This document shows, in pieces, positions 22,845-32,702 of a stretch of DNA of 64,000 bases. The DNA comes from a virus, in the IMG/VR virus record IMGVR_UViG_3300042505_000752, positions 1-64,000 of that record; one strand, 5' to 3'. Within the stretch, counting starts at the first letter, position 1. Each line of letters begins with the position of its first letter. Position numbers and translations under genes: made by a program. Under the pieces are notes generated by a model, which saw nothing but the letters and a program-made list of their open reading frames with translations, searched no databases and was not told the DNA's origin.

Positions 22845-23426
22845 CTAAACTGCACCAATATCTTCTACGAGAAGAATTGCTGATCTTGGTGCGGTACGAA
22901 CTAACGCAGGAGAGCCTGTCGTATCTGATGTTTTAGCGCAACCAACCAAAGTTACTGAGCCAGCAGTAAAAGTCTTGATCGCTATAACTGTCAAAGCAGA
23001 CTTGATTATATATTGAGGTGAAAAAATAATGGTTGTGCCTTGGCTTGCACCTGCAGCATTAGTCAGCCGAATATCAATTTCAGTATTTACTTGAATAGGA
23101 ATATCTGCCGTCTGTGCTTCAGGTTCGTAATAGGTGATCTTGTAACGCCTGTTTGCAACGGCAGTAAAAGTTACTGACATACCCGTGGTAGCAGTAAGTG
23201 ATGTGGTCAATGTGTAATTTGTTTGTGATGTTGCTAACGCCATCACACCACGAGGTGAAGCATCCGTAACATAAAGCAAAGATGTCCATACTGTAGAGCC
23301 AGTACCAATCTTTAACTTGCCTGTATCTGTCTCAAACCCCATCTCACCAGCGGCAAGAGTTGGGTTTGTAGAGGTCCAGTTAGCGGCGGTATCACGCCGT
23401 AATTGAATGAGTGCGTTACGAGCCAT
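22845..23426 (-). CDS. Virion protein with fibre anchor module
   Basis: ATG 23424-23426 (MARNALIQLRRDTAANW) with GGAAG upstream; 193 residues. The first 60 residues nearly match those of the fibre at 20540-22333 (GEMGFETDTGKLKIGTGST... SLLYVTDAS), so both probably attach to the same baseplate site. The rest is a beta-rich domain (YKITYYEPEAQTADIPIQV). Likely a short fibre or alternative receptor-binding protein. Confidence 0.65.
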   Translation of the reverse strand: MARNALIQLRRDTAANWTSTNPTLAAGEMGFETDTGKLKIGTGSTVWTSLLYVTDASPRGVMALATSQTNYTLTTSLTATTGMSVTFTAVANRRYKITYYEPEAQTADIPIQVNTEIDIRLTNAAGASQGTTIIFSPQYIIKSALTVIAIKTFTAGSVTLVGCAKTSDTTGSPALVRTAPRSAILLVEDIGAV

Positions 23427-23625
23427 TATTGTCTTCCAATGTTTCTTGTTCTTCAACTATCGGCGCTTGCCATACGCCGTCAATAAGTATCCACCCCGTG
23501 TTAAGCGGGTTCTCTGGTGTTACTTCAATCAAGGTACAGCGTAGTGCCGCTTCTGTCGCTTCTTTGTCATCTGCAACAATTATGTTTGACACATAGTTGC
23601 CGTTTATCATTGCATAAATTGCCAT
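23416..23625 (-). CDS. Fibre-assembly-like small protein, 69 aa
   Basis: MAIYAMINGNYVSNIIVADDKEA... resembles small phage proteins that begin with a short strand, VxNIIVADD, and an acidic end (TLEDNNGS). AAGGAG before ATG. It overlaps the next start by 11 bases. Likely involved in fibre assembly; evidence is mostly context and the opening motif. Confidence 0.5.
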   Translation of the reverse strand: MAIYAMINGNYVSNIIVADDKEATEAALRCTLIEVTPENPLNTGWILIDGVWQAPIVEEQETLEDNNGS

Positions 23626-23634
23626 AAATACTCC

Positions 23635-25215
23635 TTAATAGAAAAGATATATAACACCGTTGCCGCCAGTTCCACCAGTGCCATTGTTCATTCCAGCACC
23701 TCCTCCACCCCCGCCGTTTCCGCCATTTCCACCGTTTACGGTTGATGCATTAGAGCCAGCACTAATATACCCTCCGCCCCCGCCACCTGCACCAACAAGA
23801 ATGCCTGTGCCACTTGTTCCCGTTCCGCCAGCAAATTTGTCTCCAGCACCGCCAGACGCACTAACAATTGTGTTCAGTCCTGTCACGCTTGCAGCGCCTC
23901 CACCAATAAGACCCAAACCTCCACTGTTGGCGGTTATTGAAGCAGTTGTAACAGCAGAGTTTGTGTATCCACCGCCCCCACCAGAGACACCGACCCCTCC
24001 AGGTAGTGTGCTCCCACCTCCACCCGCATAACCAATGCCACTCGTTGATGAGGCTGGAGCACCATAGAAAGAAGCGCCACCTCCTGTTGCACTAATATGG
24101 GCAGAGTTACCACCGCCAGCACCGCCAGCAATGGGAGCCAAGGTTCCAGTTGTACTTACACCACCACCACCTGCACCGCCGCCAGCAATAACCATTCCGT
24201 AAAGTGTGTCACCACCTTTGAAACCATTTCCGTTTGGATTGTTCCCAGTAAAAGTTGTGCTGTTTGGCACAAAAGCCATTTCCATTTGACCGCCCGCACC
24301 ACCAGCACCAACAGTGCAAGTATTAGAAGCAAATGTCCAACCAGCAGAAAATCCACCGCCTCCCCCACCACCGAAACTTGATACTGTTGACTGCGTGAAC
24401 TGCGAGTTACCACCGCTAGTCCAAGCCGTTGCTTGGGCGAGAGTGTTAGCAACAGAATATTCCGTAGAACTTGCTCTGACCACAACCTGTGTTGCCAAGT
24501 TAAACCCCGCAGCCGTGTGACCAGTCATTGTGACTATTGAACCAACTTTATAGTTGTTTGCAGCCGTATATCTGACCACACCAGTAAATGTGATGGTTCC
24601 AGTTGCTGCACCAGTTGTTGCGTTATCAACTGTAAAACTTGTTCCAGGATTACTTGCGGTAACAAGCCATGCTCCGTTGTATCCAGTGGGTGTTGCACCT
24701 GAAATTACTACTGGCACACCAACTGGAACGGCGGTTGTGGTGCTGTATGTAACCTTACCAGTAGAAGGTGAACCTGCTGTTACGGCAGTTATTGTTCCGC
24801 CCGCAGCAGCGCCAGTCGTTACTGTTCTTGCTGTAGCAGTGGCGGTTGTCAGGGTTGGCGTACCAGTAGTGGCGTTTGTGACCGTAAAATTAGTTGCGGA
24901 AGCCGTAGCAATAGCAACATTAGTGAGGTTGTATCCAGCAATACTTGAACCCACAGTTGTCACCTCCATGCCTGCAACAAAATTGTTATCACAGGTGTAT
25001 GTAACAGTTGTTCCATTACCTGAGATATTAGTAATATTGCGAATATTGGGAAGCGTTCCTGTTCCACCACCACCACCACCACCAATACAGACAGCATAAA
25101 CCCGCTTAACACTGCTAGGAATTGTAACGCTACCGCTTGAAGTAATTGTTTGTTGTAATTTCAATCCAAACGGTGTATCCGAAAATTGAGAATTTTGATA
25201 AATATTTACGCCCAT
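23635..25215 (-). CDS. Glycine-rich tail adhesin, 526 aa
   Basis: The start (LKLQQTITSSGSVTIPSSVKRVYAV) is shared with the next gene. Then come repeated Ala-Thr-rich strands (ATATARTVTTGAAA) and a long C-terminal part with many runs of Gly (AGGGGGGYISAGS...). Such Gly-rich ends can form polyglycine-II sandwiches, as in known phage adhesins. It probably binds host surface. AAGGAG before ATG. Confidence 0.7.
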   Translation of the reverse strand: MGVNIYQNSQFSDTPFGLKLQQTITSSGSVTIPSSVKRVYAVCIGGGGGGGTGTLPNIRNITNISGNGTTVTYTCDNNFVAGMEVTTVGSSIAGYNLTNVAIATASATNFTVTNATTGTPTLTTATATARTVTTGAAAGGTITAVTAGSPSTGKVTYSTTTAVPVGVPVVISGATPTGYNGAWLVTASNPGTSFTVDNATTGAATGTITFTGVVRYTAANNYKVGSIVTMTGHTAAGFNLATQVVVRASSTEYSVANTLAQATAWTSGGNSQFTQSTVSSFGGGGGGGFSAGWTFASNTCTVGAGGAGGQMEMAFVPNSTTFTGNNPNGNGFKGGDTLYGMVIAGGGAGGGGVSTTGTLAPIAGGAGGGNSAHISATGGGASFYGAPASSTSGIGYAGGGGSTLPGGVGVSGGGGGYTNSAVTTASITANSGGLGLIGGGAASVTGLNTIVSASGGAGDKFAGGTGTSGTGILVGAGGGGGGYISAGSNASTVNGGNGGNGGGGGGAGMNNGTGGTGGNGVIYLFY

Positions 25216-25224
25216 AACTTCTCC

Positions 25225-26079
25225 TTAATAGAAAATATAAAGAATGCCGTTACCACCTGCGGCACCGGGGGCAGCACCACCACCACCAAGACCTCCAGCG
25301 CCACCAGAACCCGTTGTTGCATTGCTACCGTTTGCTGCAATTCCCGCGCCACCACCACCACCGACACTTCCCGTATGACTGACTCCCGTCCCACCTGTGT
25401 AGATAGTTCCGTCAATACCGATGGCGTTCCCACCAGCACCAGATGTACGAGTTCCTGAAGGTGATTCGCCACTACCACCAGCACCGCCAATAATCCCCGA
25501 CCCGCCGTCACCCCCAGACTCTCCAACAGCCATAGAACGAGAGCCACCACCACCAGAAATACCGTTAGCACCATTTCTGAGACCCAACTGACCTCTGCCA
25601 CCACCAGCGCCACTTCCAGTCCGTGCTAAAAGCGTACCTGTGGCACCAGCGCCACCTGCAAACCCATAGTAATTGGTACTGCCAGAATTACCATTAGTAT
25701 CATTGCCTCTACCAGCACCCCCAAGCACACCAGAGTTTCCGCCACCAGCAATAATATGCCCATAGCGGCTATATCCTCCTGGGTCACTTGCACCAGCGCC
25801 AATGATGCAACTTGATTGTGCCAATGTCCAACCCCACGAAACACCACCAGCACCACCACCACCACCGAATGCGCCCTGAGAACCAGCGCCAGTGATAATC
25901 ACATACACCCAAGTTATACCAGTAGGAATTGTTACCGCACCTGATGAAGTAATTGTTTGTCGCAAGCGAAGTCCGTGTGGCGCAAAAAAAGATGTGTTTG
26001 CAATCGGAGTATAATCAGGACCTTGCATCCCAGTAGAAACTTCACTTCCTACCTGTCCTCTGCGGTTTGGGTTAGCCAT
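25225..26079 (-). CDS. Glycine-rich tail adhesin paralogue, 284 aa
   Basis: Shorter relative of the protein at 23635-25215. LRLRQTITSSGAVTIPTGITWV matches its start, followed directly by Gly-rich repeats (GAFGGGGGAGGVSWGW, GGGGAAPGAAGGNG) and the same ending type (ILYIFY versus VIYLFY). Two paralogues may give two host specificities or a mixed tip. The start overlaps the upstream stop (TAATG). Confidence 0.7.
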   Translation of the reverse strand: MANPNRRGQVGSEVSTGMQGPDYTPIANTSFFAPHGLRLRQTITSSGAVTIPTGITWVYVIITGAGSQGAFGGGGGAGGVSWGWTLAQSSCIIGAGASDPGGYSRYGHIIAGGGNSGVLGGAGRGNDTNGNSGSTNYYGFAGGAGATGTLLARTGSGAGGGRGQLGLRNGANGISGGGGSRSMAVGESGGDGGSGIIGGAGGSGESPSGTRTSGAGGNAIGIDGTIYTGGTGVSHTGSVGGGGGAGIAANGSNATTGSGGAGGLGGGGAAPGAAGGNGILYIFY

Positions 26080-26441
26080 TAGGAAATCCTATTGATGTAA
26101 CCAGAAATAGTAATAACTGATGCCGTTGCAGCAAAAGCATAAATAGTGTTCGCTGCTGCACCTGTGCCTGTCAACGGTAGACCTGCAACAATCAAAACAT
26201 CACCAGATTGCGGAGAAAGAGTAATCGGTTTAGCGTGCTGCACTGCACCTGTTCCACCAAATTGCACCGTGAGCAACACGGGCGATGTTGAAGTATTATT
26301 TGCATACAACCATACCTCGTCAATAATTGAAGACGAAGTTCCTGTTGCGTGAATGGTTGTGCCAGTTGAAGCAGTTTGAACTACTGTGATGGGTTGTCCT
26401 TGTGTTGAACCACTTAGTAAAACCTTGTTGAATGAAGCCAT
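26079..26441 (-). CDS. Small virion-associated beta-rich protein, 120 aa
   Basis: MASFNKVLLSGSTQGQPITVVQTAS... is beta-rich with Thr, Gly and Ala. AGGAG precedes ATG. Proteins of this kind, often with a TGTGxxxNTIYAFA-like region, occur beside phage fibre genes. Probably a structural adaptor or minor fibre protein. Confidence 0.55.
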   Translation of the reverse strand: MASFNKVLLSGSTQGQPITVVQTASTGTTIHATGTSSSIIDEVWLYANNTSTSPVLLTVQFGGTGAVQHAKPITLSPQSGDVLIVAGLPLTGTGAAANTIYAFAATASVITISGYINRIS

Positions 26442-26451
26442 TATTTATCTC

Positions 26452-26718
26452 CTAAGAAAAAACCTGTGTCTGAATAATTAGGTCAGCGGATAGTTCGCCA
26501 CCATTAATAGTGCCACTAACATTTAATGAAGTTAAAGTACCAACACTTGTTAAAGACGACCCAGTAACAGTGGATTTAATAGTAGTACCAGGAAGAGTTT
26601 CAGCACTGAAAGAGGTGGTGTTGTAGGTATTCCAAGTAGTACCGTCATAAATCCAAGTCTTATTACCTACGGTATAAGTGGCGTTGGTTGCTGGTGAGTT
26701 AGGAAAGTCAATTGCCAT
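26452..26718 (-). CDS. Fibre-associated protein, 88 aa
   Basis: MAIDFPNSPATNATYTVGNKTWIYDGTTW... holds the short motif WIYDGTTWNTY seen in phage fibre proteins where it forms a small beta module. The rest is Ser-Thr-Leu repeats (SSLTSVGTLTSLNVSGT). The start overlaps the upstream stop. Confidence 0.55.
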   Translation of the reverse strand: MAIDFPNSPATNATYTVGNKTWIYDGTTWNTYNTTSFSAETLPGTTIKSTVTGSSLTSVGTLTSLNVSGTINGGELSADLIIQTQVFS

Positions 26719-29700
26719 TATGCGCTACCTCCATCTAGTCCAGAACTTGGGGAACCTACTTCAATCCAGAACGAATCATAATACACATACATTGCTCCAG
26801 TATCAGATTTGTACCACAAGTTACCTGCAACTGGCGCGGTTGGGGCAGTATCAGATACTGCGATAAGAGCAACCGTGCCTGAAGCGTTAGGTAAAGTAAT
26901 TGTTTTATCGGAACCAGTCGGTTCAGTGACAGCAAGTGTTGTTTCAAAGCCATCGGCAGTTGCACCTTCAAAAACAACCGACCCTGTTAGGGCAATATTG
27001 CCTGCAACATCTAGTTTTTCGGTTGGTGAGGCAGTACCAATACCAACATTGCCTGATGAGTCAATACGCATACGAACCGTAGCGTTAGTAGTAAAGGCTA
27101 ATGTAGTTGCACCTTCAGAACCAATAAACGGTGTATTGCCAGTAATAGAACCAAGTAGCAAACGACCACTTGTAGTAGTGCCAAAAGCACCTGACACATT
27201 GGTTTGCGAAGAAACTGTGTTGCTACCCAAAACTTCAAGTCTTGCCACTGGAACGGTAGTGGCGATACCAACATTGCCTGCGTTGGTAATACGCATACGC
27301 TCGGCGTTTACAGATGCGCCATTGGAAGTGGTGAAAAAAGTTATACGACCAGGAACACTACCTGTTGCTACGGTACCATCAACATTAGCCGTAATTTGTG
27401 CTGCAATAGGGTCTAGTGTTGTTCCATCCGCACCAGCAAACATCAAATTTGCAATGCTGTCACCATCAACAAGTGCTGTTACTGCACCAGCAGTAGTGCC
27501 ACGACTTTTACCCAGAACAAAACGCAGACCATTACTGTCGGCTCTGTTAAGAACAGAAGTAAATGCAGTTAATCCACCGCTTCCTTGTTCATTGAAGATT
27601 TGGTTTACTACAGCAGTTTGAAAAGAACCACCAACACTTCTACGACTGGTTGCACCTACTAAAAGATTACCAGTAGAGTCAACTTTGAACTGTGATGCTC
27701 CACCAGAGTCCTGAACATCAATGAAATCTCCTGATTGTGATGCAGCACCCTTGACGACTAAAACTTTAGCGGCGGCAGTAGAAGTTGTAACTATTGTTCC
27801 GTTTGAAGCAAATGTGGCAATGTCTGTAGTGCCCGAACCAATACGAACATCCTGTGCGGATGTGCCACCAAAAGCAACATAGCCCATATCGGTTGCATCA
27901 ATAGTTCTTTGAATTTTAGCCTGAGCAGTAGTCCAATCCGCACCAGTAGATACACGCCTATATTTTGTATAGACAATGTCTTGATTGTTGTTTGTTGCCC
28001 TAACTTGTGTAGCAATAAGTTCATCACCAGCAGTGCCGCCGAGTGCACCAGCAAAAACATGAAGTGCAGAGTTAGGTGAAGCGGTGCCGATACCGACACG
28101 ATTATTGGTTGCATCAACAAATAAAGTACTTGTATCTACTGTTAAATTGCCAGATACTGTTAGTGCAGTCAAAGTGCCGACACTAGTAATTGCTGTTTGA
28201 GCCGCACCAGTAACAGTTGCCGCACTACCAGACACATTGCCTGTCACATTACCTGTCAATGGACCAGCAAAAGCCGTAGCAGTAACTGTGCCGACAACTT
28301 GAAGGGCTGTTGCTGGTGATGCAGTTCCAATGCCGACATTTCCAGCACTATTGATACGCATACGCTCAGTATTGCTAGTGCTGAAAATCATTGGGGCTAC
28401 TTCTTGGGTAATAATGCTAAGAGCACCAGTACCACGATGAAGTAACTCACTGGCTGCGTTTGCACCAGTGTTGCCACGCAAAAGCCTCAACCCATAATCG
28501 GTATAAGTAGCGTCACCAATTAAATCAATATAGGAATAACCATTTCCAGTTCTACCAAAACCAACTTTAGTTTTAGCATCACCTGTAGTAATATTTGAAG
28601 CAACAAACAAGTTTCCTGACGAGTCAACTTTGAACCGTGATGCTCCACCAGATTCCTGAACATCAAAGAAATCGCCCGCTTGTGATGCTACACCTTGAAC
28701 AATCAATGCTTTATTGGCAGCAATGCTTGGAGTAAAAGTGGTTGTACCTCGTACCAAAATATCGGTAGTAGACCCACCCGAAAGACGAATACCATAAGCA
28801 GTATCCGACCAGGGTGCAATGACAAACGATCCTCTTGATGTAGTTGAGTTTGCTCCAGACGCAATAATTCCTTTTGACCCAGCGGTAACTATGCCGTTGT
28901 AGGAACCAGCACCCATATCGTTAAACAGGTTTAGCGACCCTGAACCTGAAACACCATTAAGCGTCACTACTGGGTTAGCACTATTAGTAGTGCTACCACT
29001 AAAGGTTGCTGCTGTCGTAGCGTTAGAAACTGTCAACCCAGTCAAAGTACCTACAGAAGTAATTGCTGTTTGAGCCGCACCAGTAACAGTTGCCGCAGTA
29101 CCCGTAGTGTTTTGGTTGAGCGTAGGAATATCAGCAGCAACAATTGCTCTAAATGTAGGAACTCCAGCAGACCCGTTAGGTGCCGCTAAGACATAGTTGG
29201 CAGTCTTAGAAGCGTATGGGTTTTGTGTATCTCCATAACTAGCCGCCAAAGAAACGGTAGCCGATGAACCCTCGCCAGCAGTATGCGCCACAGATACAGG
29301 ACTTGTTCCAGAAATGCCCGACATGTAGTTACCTGTCGTATCTGTACCAAGGTCAATAGCGTCATTAACCCATGCTGTGCCATTCCATTTAAGGAAGTCT
29401 CCAGACGATGGGGATGGGGCGGTTACATCAGTAAGACCATCTAGGGTTGTCGCTCCTCCACCACCCACAAGGTTTGTTGTGGCTGCCGCCGCTCCACCAG
29501 TTATGTCAATGTAGAAACCTCTGTTAGTTCCCCCATTTTCATAAAAACGCAACCTATTTTGGTTAACATCAATGGTTACGCCAGTTACAATTGTTGTGTT
29601 TGTTGACGCTTTGCTGAGGAATATCTCCCCACCCTCGTCACCATTGCTGTATACAGATTCAAGGTTTCCATTTACTTTTATGCTTGTACCGTCGTATTGA

Positions 29701-30884
29701 AGCCCAGAACTACCTGTTGCGACATTAGAACTATTTTTATAAATAATCTGGTTAGCAGAACCTGGATATGGGATATCAGTAGCAGTTAATGCTCTGAACG
29801 ATGGGGCACCACTAGAACCATCAGGGGACGCTAAGACATAATTAGCAGTCTTTGACCCATATGGGTTTTGTGTGTCACCATATCCACTTGATAAAGAAAC
29901 CGTTGCCGAAGAACCTTCAGAGGGAGTATGGGAAACAGACACGGGACTAGTACCCGAAATACCAGACATATAGTTACCTGTGGTATCTGTACCGAGGTCA
30001 ATAGCATCTGCTACCCACAATGAACCGTTGTACTTTAGGAACTCTCCAGAAGCAGGTGAGGGCAAACTCACATTATGAAGTTCATCTAGTTCATATCCAT
30101 TTTGGGTAGCAACATAGATAATGCCGTTATTAGTGGCACGAACTACTACACCAATGAATACCAAGTGGTCTGGTGCTGTGGGTTTAGTTTTCGTAAATGC
30201 GCCAGCCTCGCCCAACCATAAAACATCTCCAGCGGTATACCCAACCGATAGATCAATACCATCTACATATCCCTGTGTTACAACTACACCATTTTCGCTT
30301 GCTAAAATATTTGCACTAACAACACCAACAGTTTTGGATGAAGTGGTATCGCTATTGTTATCTGCTCGTTTAACAGTGGCATGATCACCTGTTGCGCCAA
30401 ACAAATAGACACAAGTACCAGTTGTAATAGTTGTTGCTTCAGCATTTCTTACATATACGCTGCTTGGAGAATTTGCGTTAACCCAGTTAGTACCGTTGTA
30501 CTCAAGAGTTTGAAACTCTAAGGGTGTTGTAATAACAACATCTGAAAGGTCATTTAAGGCACCAACACTACTGCCCGTTGCTGGGAGAAACTTTGTGCCA
30601 TTGTACTTAAGAACTTGATCTGTAGTAGCACCAGTCGTATCTACTTCAATGCCATCAATAAAAAGTACAGGAACCTTTAGAGTGTCATCAGTTTTAAGGA
30701 CACTGGCAGAATCGCGATAAATGTTAGTATCAACAGCATTAGTTCCATCACCCCACGAAATCTTTCCACCCGCATCAATACTCAGACGAGGATTAGCATC
30801 ACCACTAACGCCAACATCTAAGGCGGTGTCTGCTGCTGTATTAAAAAATCGTGCGCGGATAGCCGCGAAAAACTTGTTTGCCAT
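26718..30884 (-). CDS. Very long tail fibre, 1388 aa
   Basis: Repeat-rich beta protein. Repeated blocks include TTGNYMSGISGTSPVSV plus a 60-residue following segment (two copies), VTGAAQTAITSVGTLT (two copies), FDVQESGGASRFKVDSSGNLF (two copies) and NVGIGTASP modules (several). Short WYKSDTGAMYVYYDSFW lies near the C-terminus. No enzyme motif or S74 domain was seen. It is the main long fibre, preceded by GAGG before ATG. Confidence 0.8.
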   Translation of the reverse strand: MANKFFAAIRARFFNTAADTALDVGVSGDANPRLSIDAGGKISWGDGTNAVDTNIYRDSASVLKTDDTLKVPVLFIDGIEVDTTGATTDQVLKYNGTKFLPATGSSVGALNDLSDVVITTPLEFQTLEYNGTNWVNANSPSSVYVRNAEATTITTGTCVYLFGATGDHATVKRADNNSDTTSSKTVGVVSANILASENGVVVTQGYVDGIDLSVGYTAGDVLWLGEAGAFTKTKPTAPDHLVFIGVVVRATNNGIIYVATQNGYELDELHNVSLPSPASGEFLKYNGSLWVADAIDLGTDTTGNYMSGISGTSPVSVSHTPSEGSSATVSLSSGYGDTQNPYGSKTANYVLASPDGSSGAPSFRALTATDIPYPGSANQIIYKNSSNVATGSSGLQYDGTSIKVNGNLESVYSNGDEGGEIFLSKASTNTTIVTGVTIDVNQNRLRFYENGGTNRGFYIDITGGAAAATTNLVGGGGATTLDGLTDVTAPSPSSGDFLKWNGTAWVNDAIDLGTDTTGNYMSGISGTSPVSVAHTAGEGSSATVSLAASYGDTQNPYASKTANYVLAAPNGSAGVPTFRAIVAADIPTLNQNTTGTAATVTGAAQTAITSVGTLTGLTVSNATTAATFSGSTTNSANPVVTLNGVSGSGSLNLFNDMGAGSYNGIVTAGSKGIIASGANSTTSRGSFVIAPWSDTAYGIRLSGGSTTDILVRGTTTFTPSIAANKALIVQGVASQAGDFFDVQESGGASRFKVDSSGNLFVASNITTGDAKTKVGFGRTGNGYSYIDLIGDATYTDYGLRLLRGNTGANAASELLHRGTGALSIITQEVAPMIFSTSNTERMRINSAGNVGIGTASPATALQVVGTVTATAFAGPLTGNVTGNVSGSAATVTGAAQTAITSVGTLTALTVSGNLTVDTSTLFVDATNNRVGIGTASPNSALHVFAGALGGTAGDELIATQVRATNNNQDIVYTKYRRVSTGADWTTAQAKIQRTIDATDMGYVAFGGTSAQDVRIGSGTTDIATFASNGTIVTTSTAAAKVLVVKGAASQSGDFIDVQDSGGASQFKVDSTGNLLVGATSRRSVGGSFQTAVVNQIFNEQGSGGLTAFTSVLNRADSNGLRFVLGKSRGTTAGAVTALVDGDSIANLMFAGADGTTLDPIAAQITANVDGTVATGSVPGRITFFTTSNGASVNAERMRITNAGNVGIATTVPVARLEVLGSNTVSSQTNVSGAFGTTTSGRLLLGSITGNTPFIGSEGATTLAFTTNATVRMRIDSSGNVGIGTASPTEKLDVAGNIALTGSVVFEGATADGFETTLAVTEPTGSDKTITLPNASGTVALIAVSDTAPTAPVAGNLWYKSDTGAMYVYYDSFWIEVGSPSSGLDGGSA
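29187..30008 (-). repeat. Two ~180-bp diverged repeats inside a fibre gene
   Basis: Bases 29187-29369 and 29830-30008 align closely and encode the DLGTDTTGNYMSGISGTSPV block twice (about residues 292-351 and 505-566). They share most codons, so this is a recent internal duplication or recombination product. Confidence 0.75.
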
Positions 30885-30926
30885 TGAGCCTCAACTCAAA
30901 ATAAGTGACCCCGCAAGGTCTATGAT

Positions 30927-32204
30927 TTAACCCGTTACTACGATTCTGTAGGAAGAAGCACCGGGCGCAACACTAAAAGTAACTATAACTCTATTTACAG
31001 TTGACCGAACAATATCTGCAAAAACCGTGTCATATGATGTGATGTCATAAACTTGGACGGTGACATCGCGCGTATTGAAGTTGTGGTCAATATCAAAACT
31101 TGTTGCAACACCCGTAACTGTCTGCGACGCAACGCGAGCCAACGCAGGGGTGTTGGTAGTGCCACCAGTGATATCTCCTGCAAGGTTGGTTCGTGCGCCA
31201 CTAGCAGTACTAGAGTTAGTACCACCAGCAGCAACGGAAATATCAGTAGCGTTCCATGTGCCTGTAGTAATAGTTCCAAGGGTCGTGATGGTTGACTGAC
31301 CAGCATATGTAGAAGCAATGTCTACGGAGTCAGCATTAACTGTAATGCGGTCTGTTGTGCCGCCAACATCAAGAGTATTACCGCTCTTGGTAAGACCAGC
31401 GCCAGCAGTGATCTGACCAGCGCCAGAGAACTGAACAAAAGTTAATCCTGTTGTTCCAAGTGTGATCGTGTCATTTGTTGACAGAACCCAGCCAGAGTCA
31501 GCATTTATGGTACCTTCAGAGACAAAGGTGAACATTCCCGATGTAACTTCTGCCGAAGTGTCAGCATCAGTTGCTCGCACAGCGGCACCAGTTGCCTGAA
31601 CTACATAAATACCGTTTTCCGAAGCGGTATCTTGGTTTTTTACAAGAACACGGTTGCCAGTAGCAAGTGTTACCCCGTCAATAACATCGCCATTCTCCAA
31701 AGCAGAGGCAAGAAGAACCGAGGCAGTTGTGGCGACCCTCACAGACTCCTTGACATCAAGACCCGAACGGGTGGCATCTACATATGCCTTGTTGGCTGCA
31801 TCAAGATCATTTGATGGAGCGGCAACTTGTAGCCGACCATCAGCATCACGCTTAGCAAGCGTGCTACCAGTACTAGATGCCGTGGAGTTATTAAGCAGAG
31901 TATAGAAAGCACTTGTTAAAAGACCAGCATTTGACCCGTCAGCAAGGTTGAGAGTAAGGGTGATTTCTCCAGCATTAGTTTCACCAACGGTCAGGGCGCT
32001 AGCGTAGGTTCCAGCAGATGTAACGCCGTTGATGAGCGTTTCCCAAGCCGTACCAGTGTAATACTTTACAGCATCGTCGCCCGTATGAAAAAACATACGA
32101 CCTTCAAATAGGTTTGTACTAGGATCAGCGCCAAGTTTTTCAAATGTACCATTTAGAATCTGATTGTTATTCAGATCTAAATTTGTAAGAAATTTTGTTG
32201 CCAT
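30927..32204 (-). CDS. Tail fibre or fibre-base protein, 425 aa
   Basis: MATKFLTNLDLNNNQILNG... opens like many phage fibres, then has RMFFHTGDDAVKYYTGTAWE, LAKRDADGRLQVAAPSNDLDAANKAYVDA and GLDVKESVRVATT, all common in fibre proteins of contractile-tailed phages. The C-terminal 80 residues are a separate beta domain (VQVYDITSYDTVFADIVR). AAAGGAT before ATG. Likely a fibre adaptor. Confidence 0.75.
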   Translation of the reverse strand: MATKFLTNLDLNNNQILNGTFEKLGADPSTNLFEGRMFFHTGDDAVKYYTGTAWETLINGVTSAGTYASALTVGETNAGEITLTLNLADGSNAGLLTSAFYTLLNNSTASSTGSTLAKRDADGRLQVAAPSNDLDAANKAYVDATRSGLDVKESVRVATTASVLLASALENGDVIDGVTLATGNRVLVKNQDTASENGIYVVQATGAAVRATDADTSAEVTSGMFTFVSEGTINADSGWVLSTNDTITLGTTGLTFVQFSGAGQITAGAGLTKSGNTLDVGGTTDRITVNADSVDIASTYAGQSTITTLGTITTGTWNATDISVAAGGTNSSTASGARTNLAGDITGGTTNTPALARVASQTVTGVATSFDIDHNFNTRDVTVQVYDITSYDTVFADIVRSTVNRVIVTFSVAPGASSYRIVVTG

Positions 32205-32216
32205 TGAATTTATCCT

Positions 32217-32702
32217 TTAGGTCAAATACGCATAGCCCGAAAAAGGCGCAGTAAATGATATCCGCACCTGAGATGTACTTATATATGATACTTCCCCGAT
32301 AACGGTTGTAGATGCAGTATCAACTACAGTTACGCTTGGATACCCACCTAGAATGTGATTAATGGTCCATGTGGAGGACGCTGATGCCTGAGTGTGGACA
32401 TGACGAGTCGTTGCACCAGGGACGAAAAATGGGGATGCAGGCCATCCTGACTCAGTTTTTGGTCCCCATAATGAACTATTTGTAGTATTTACATATATTT
32501 CACCAACTCTGCCAATGTTGGAGGTTGGGTTTGTGGTCCCAGTTAGAATTCCAAGACCTTTTGACCCCGAAATACCAACTAGCGAAACAAGAACATTGGT
32601 AGTTTCTTCATTTACAGAAACAAGGTTGCGTAATTGATCTGGGGCATTTTCAATATTTAATTTTGTTACTTCTTGGACTACTGAGACATTGACATCGGTC
32701 AT
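32217..32702 (-). CDS. Tail-associated structural protein, 161 aa
   Basis: MTDVNVSVVQEVTKLNIENAPDQL... then a collagen-like or fibre-type segment (SGSKGLGILTGTTNP) and a C-terminal beta domain (HTQASASSTWTINHILGGYPSV). This last motif, WxINHxLGGYPSV, is common at ends of phage fibre-tip proteins. ATGA overlap with the upstream gene. Confidence 0.65.
   Translation of the reverse strand: MTDVNVSVVQEVTKLNIENAPDQLRNLVSVNEETTNVLVSLVGISGSKGLGILTGTTNPTSNIGRVGEIYVNTTNSSLWGPKTESGWPASPFFVPGATTRHVHTQASASSTWTINHILGGYPSVTVVDTASTTVIGEVSYISTSQVRISFTAPFSGYAYLT

Noticed and set aside
23660-24520. Long rightward frames (proline-rich) in the adhesin genes
   Set aside because: These are mirror images of Gly-rich and Thr-rich codons on the other strand.
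20540-26079. Diversity-generating retroelement beside fibre genes
   Set aside because: One fibre start resembles the anchor of variable tropism proteins, but no reverse transcriptase or template repeat was found in the window.
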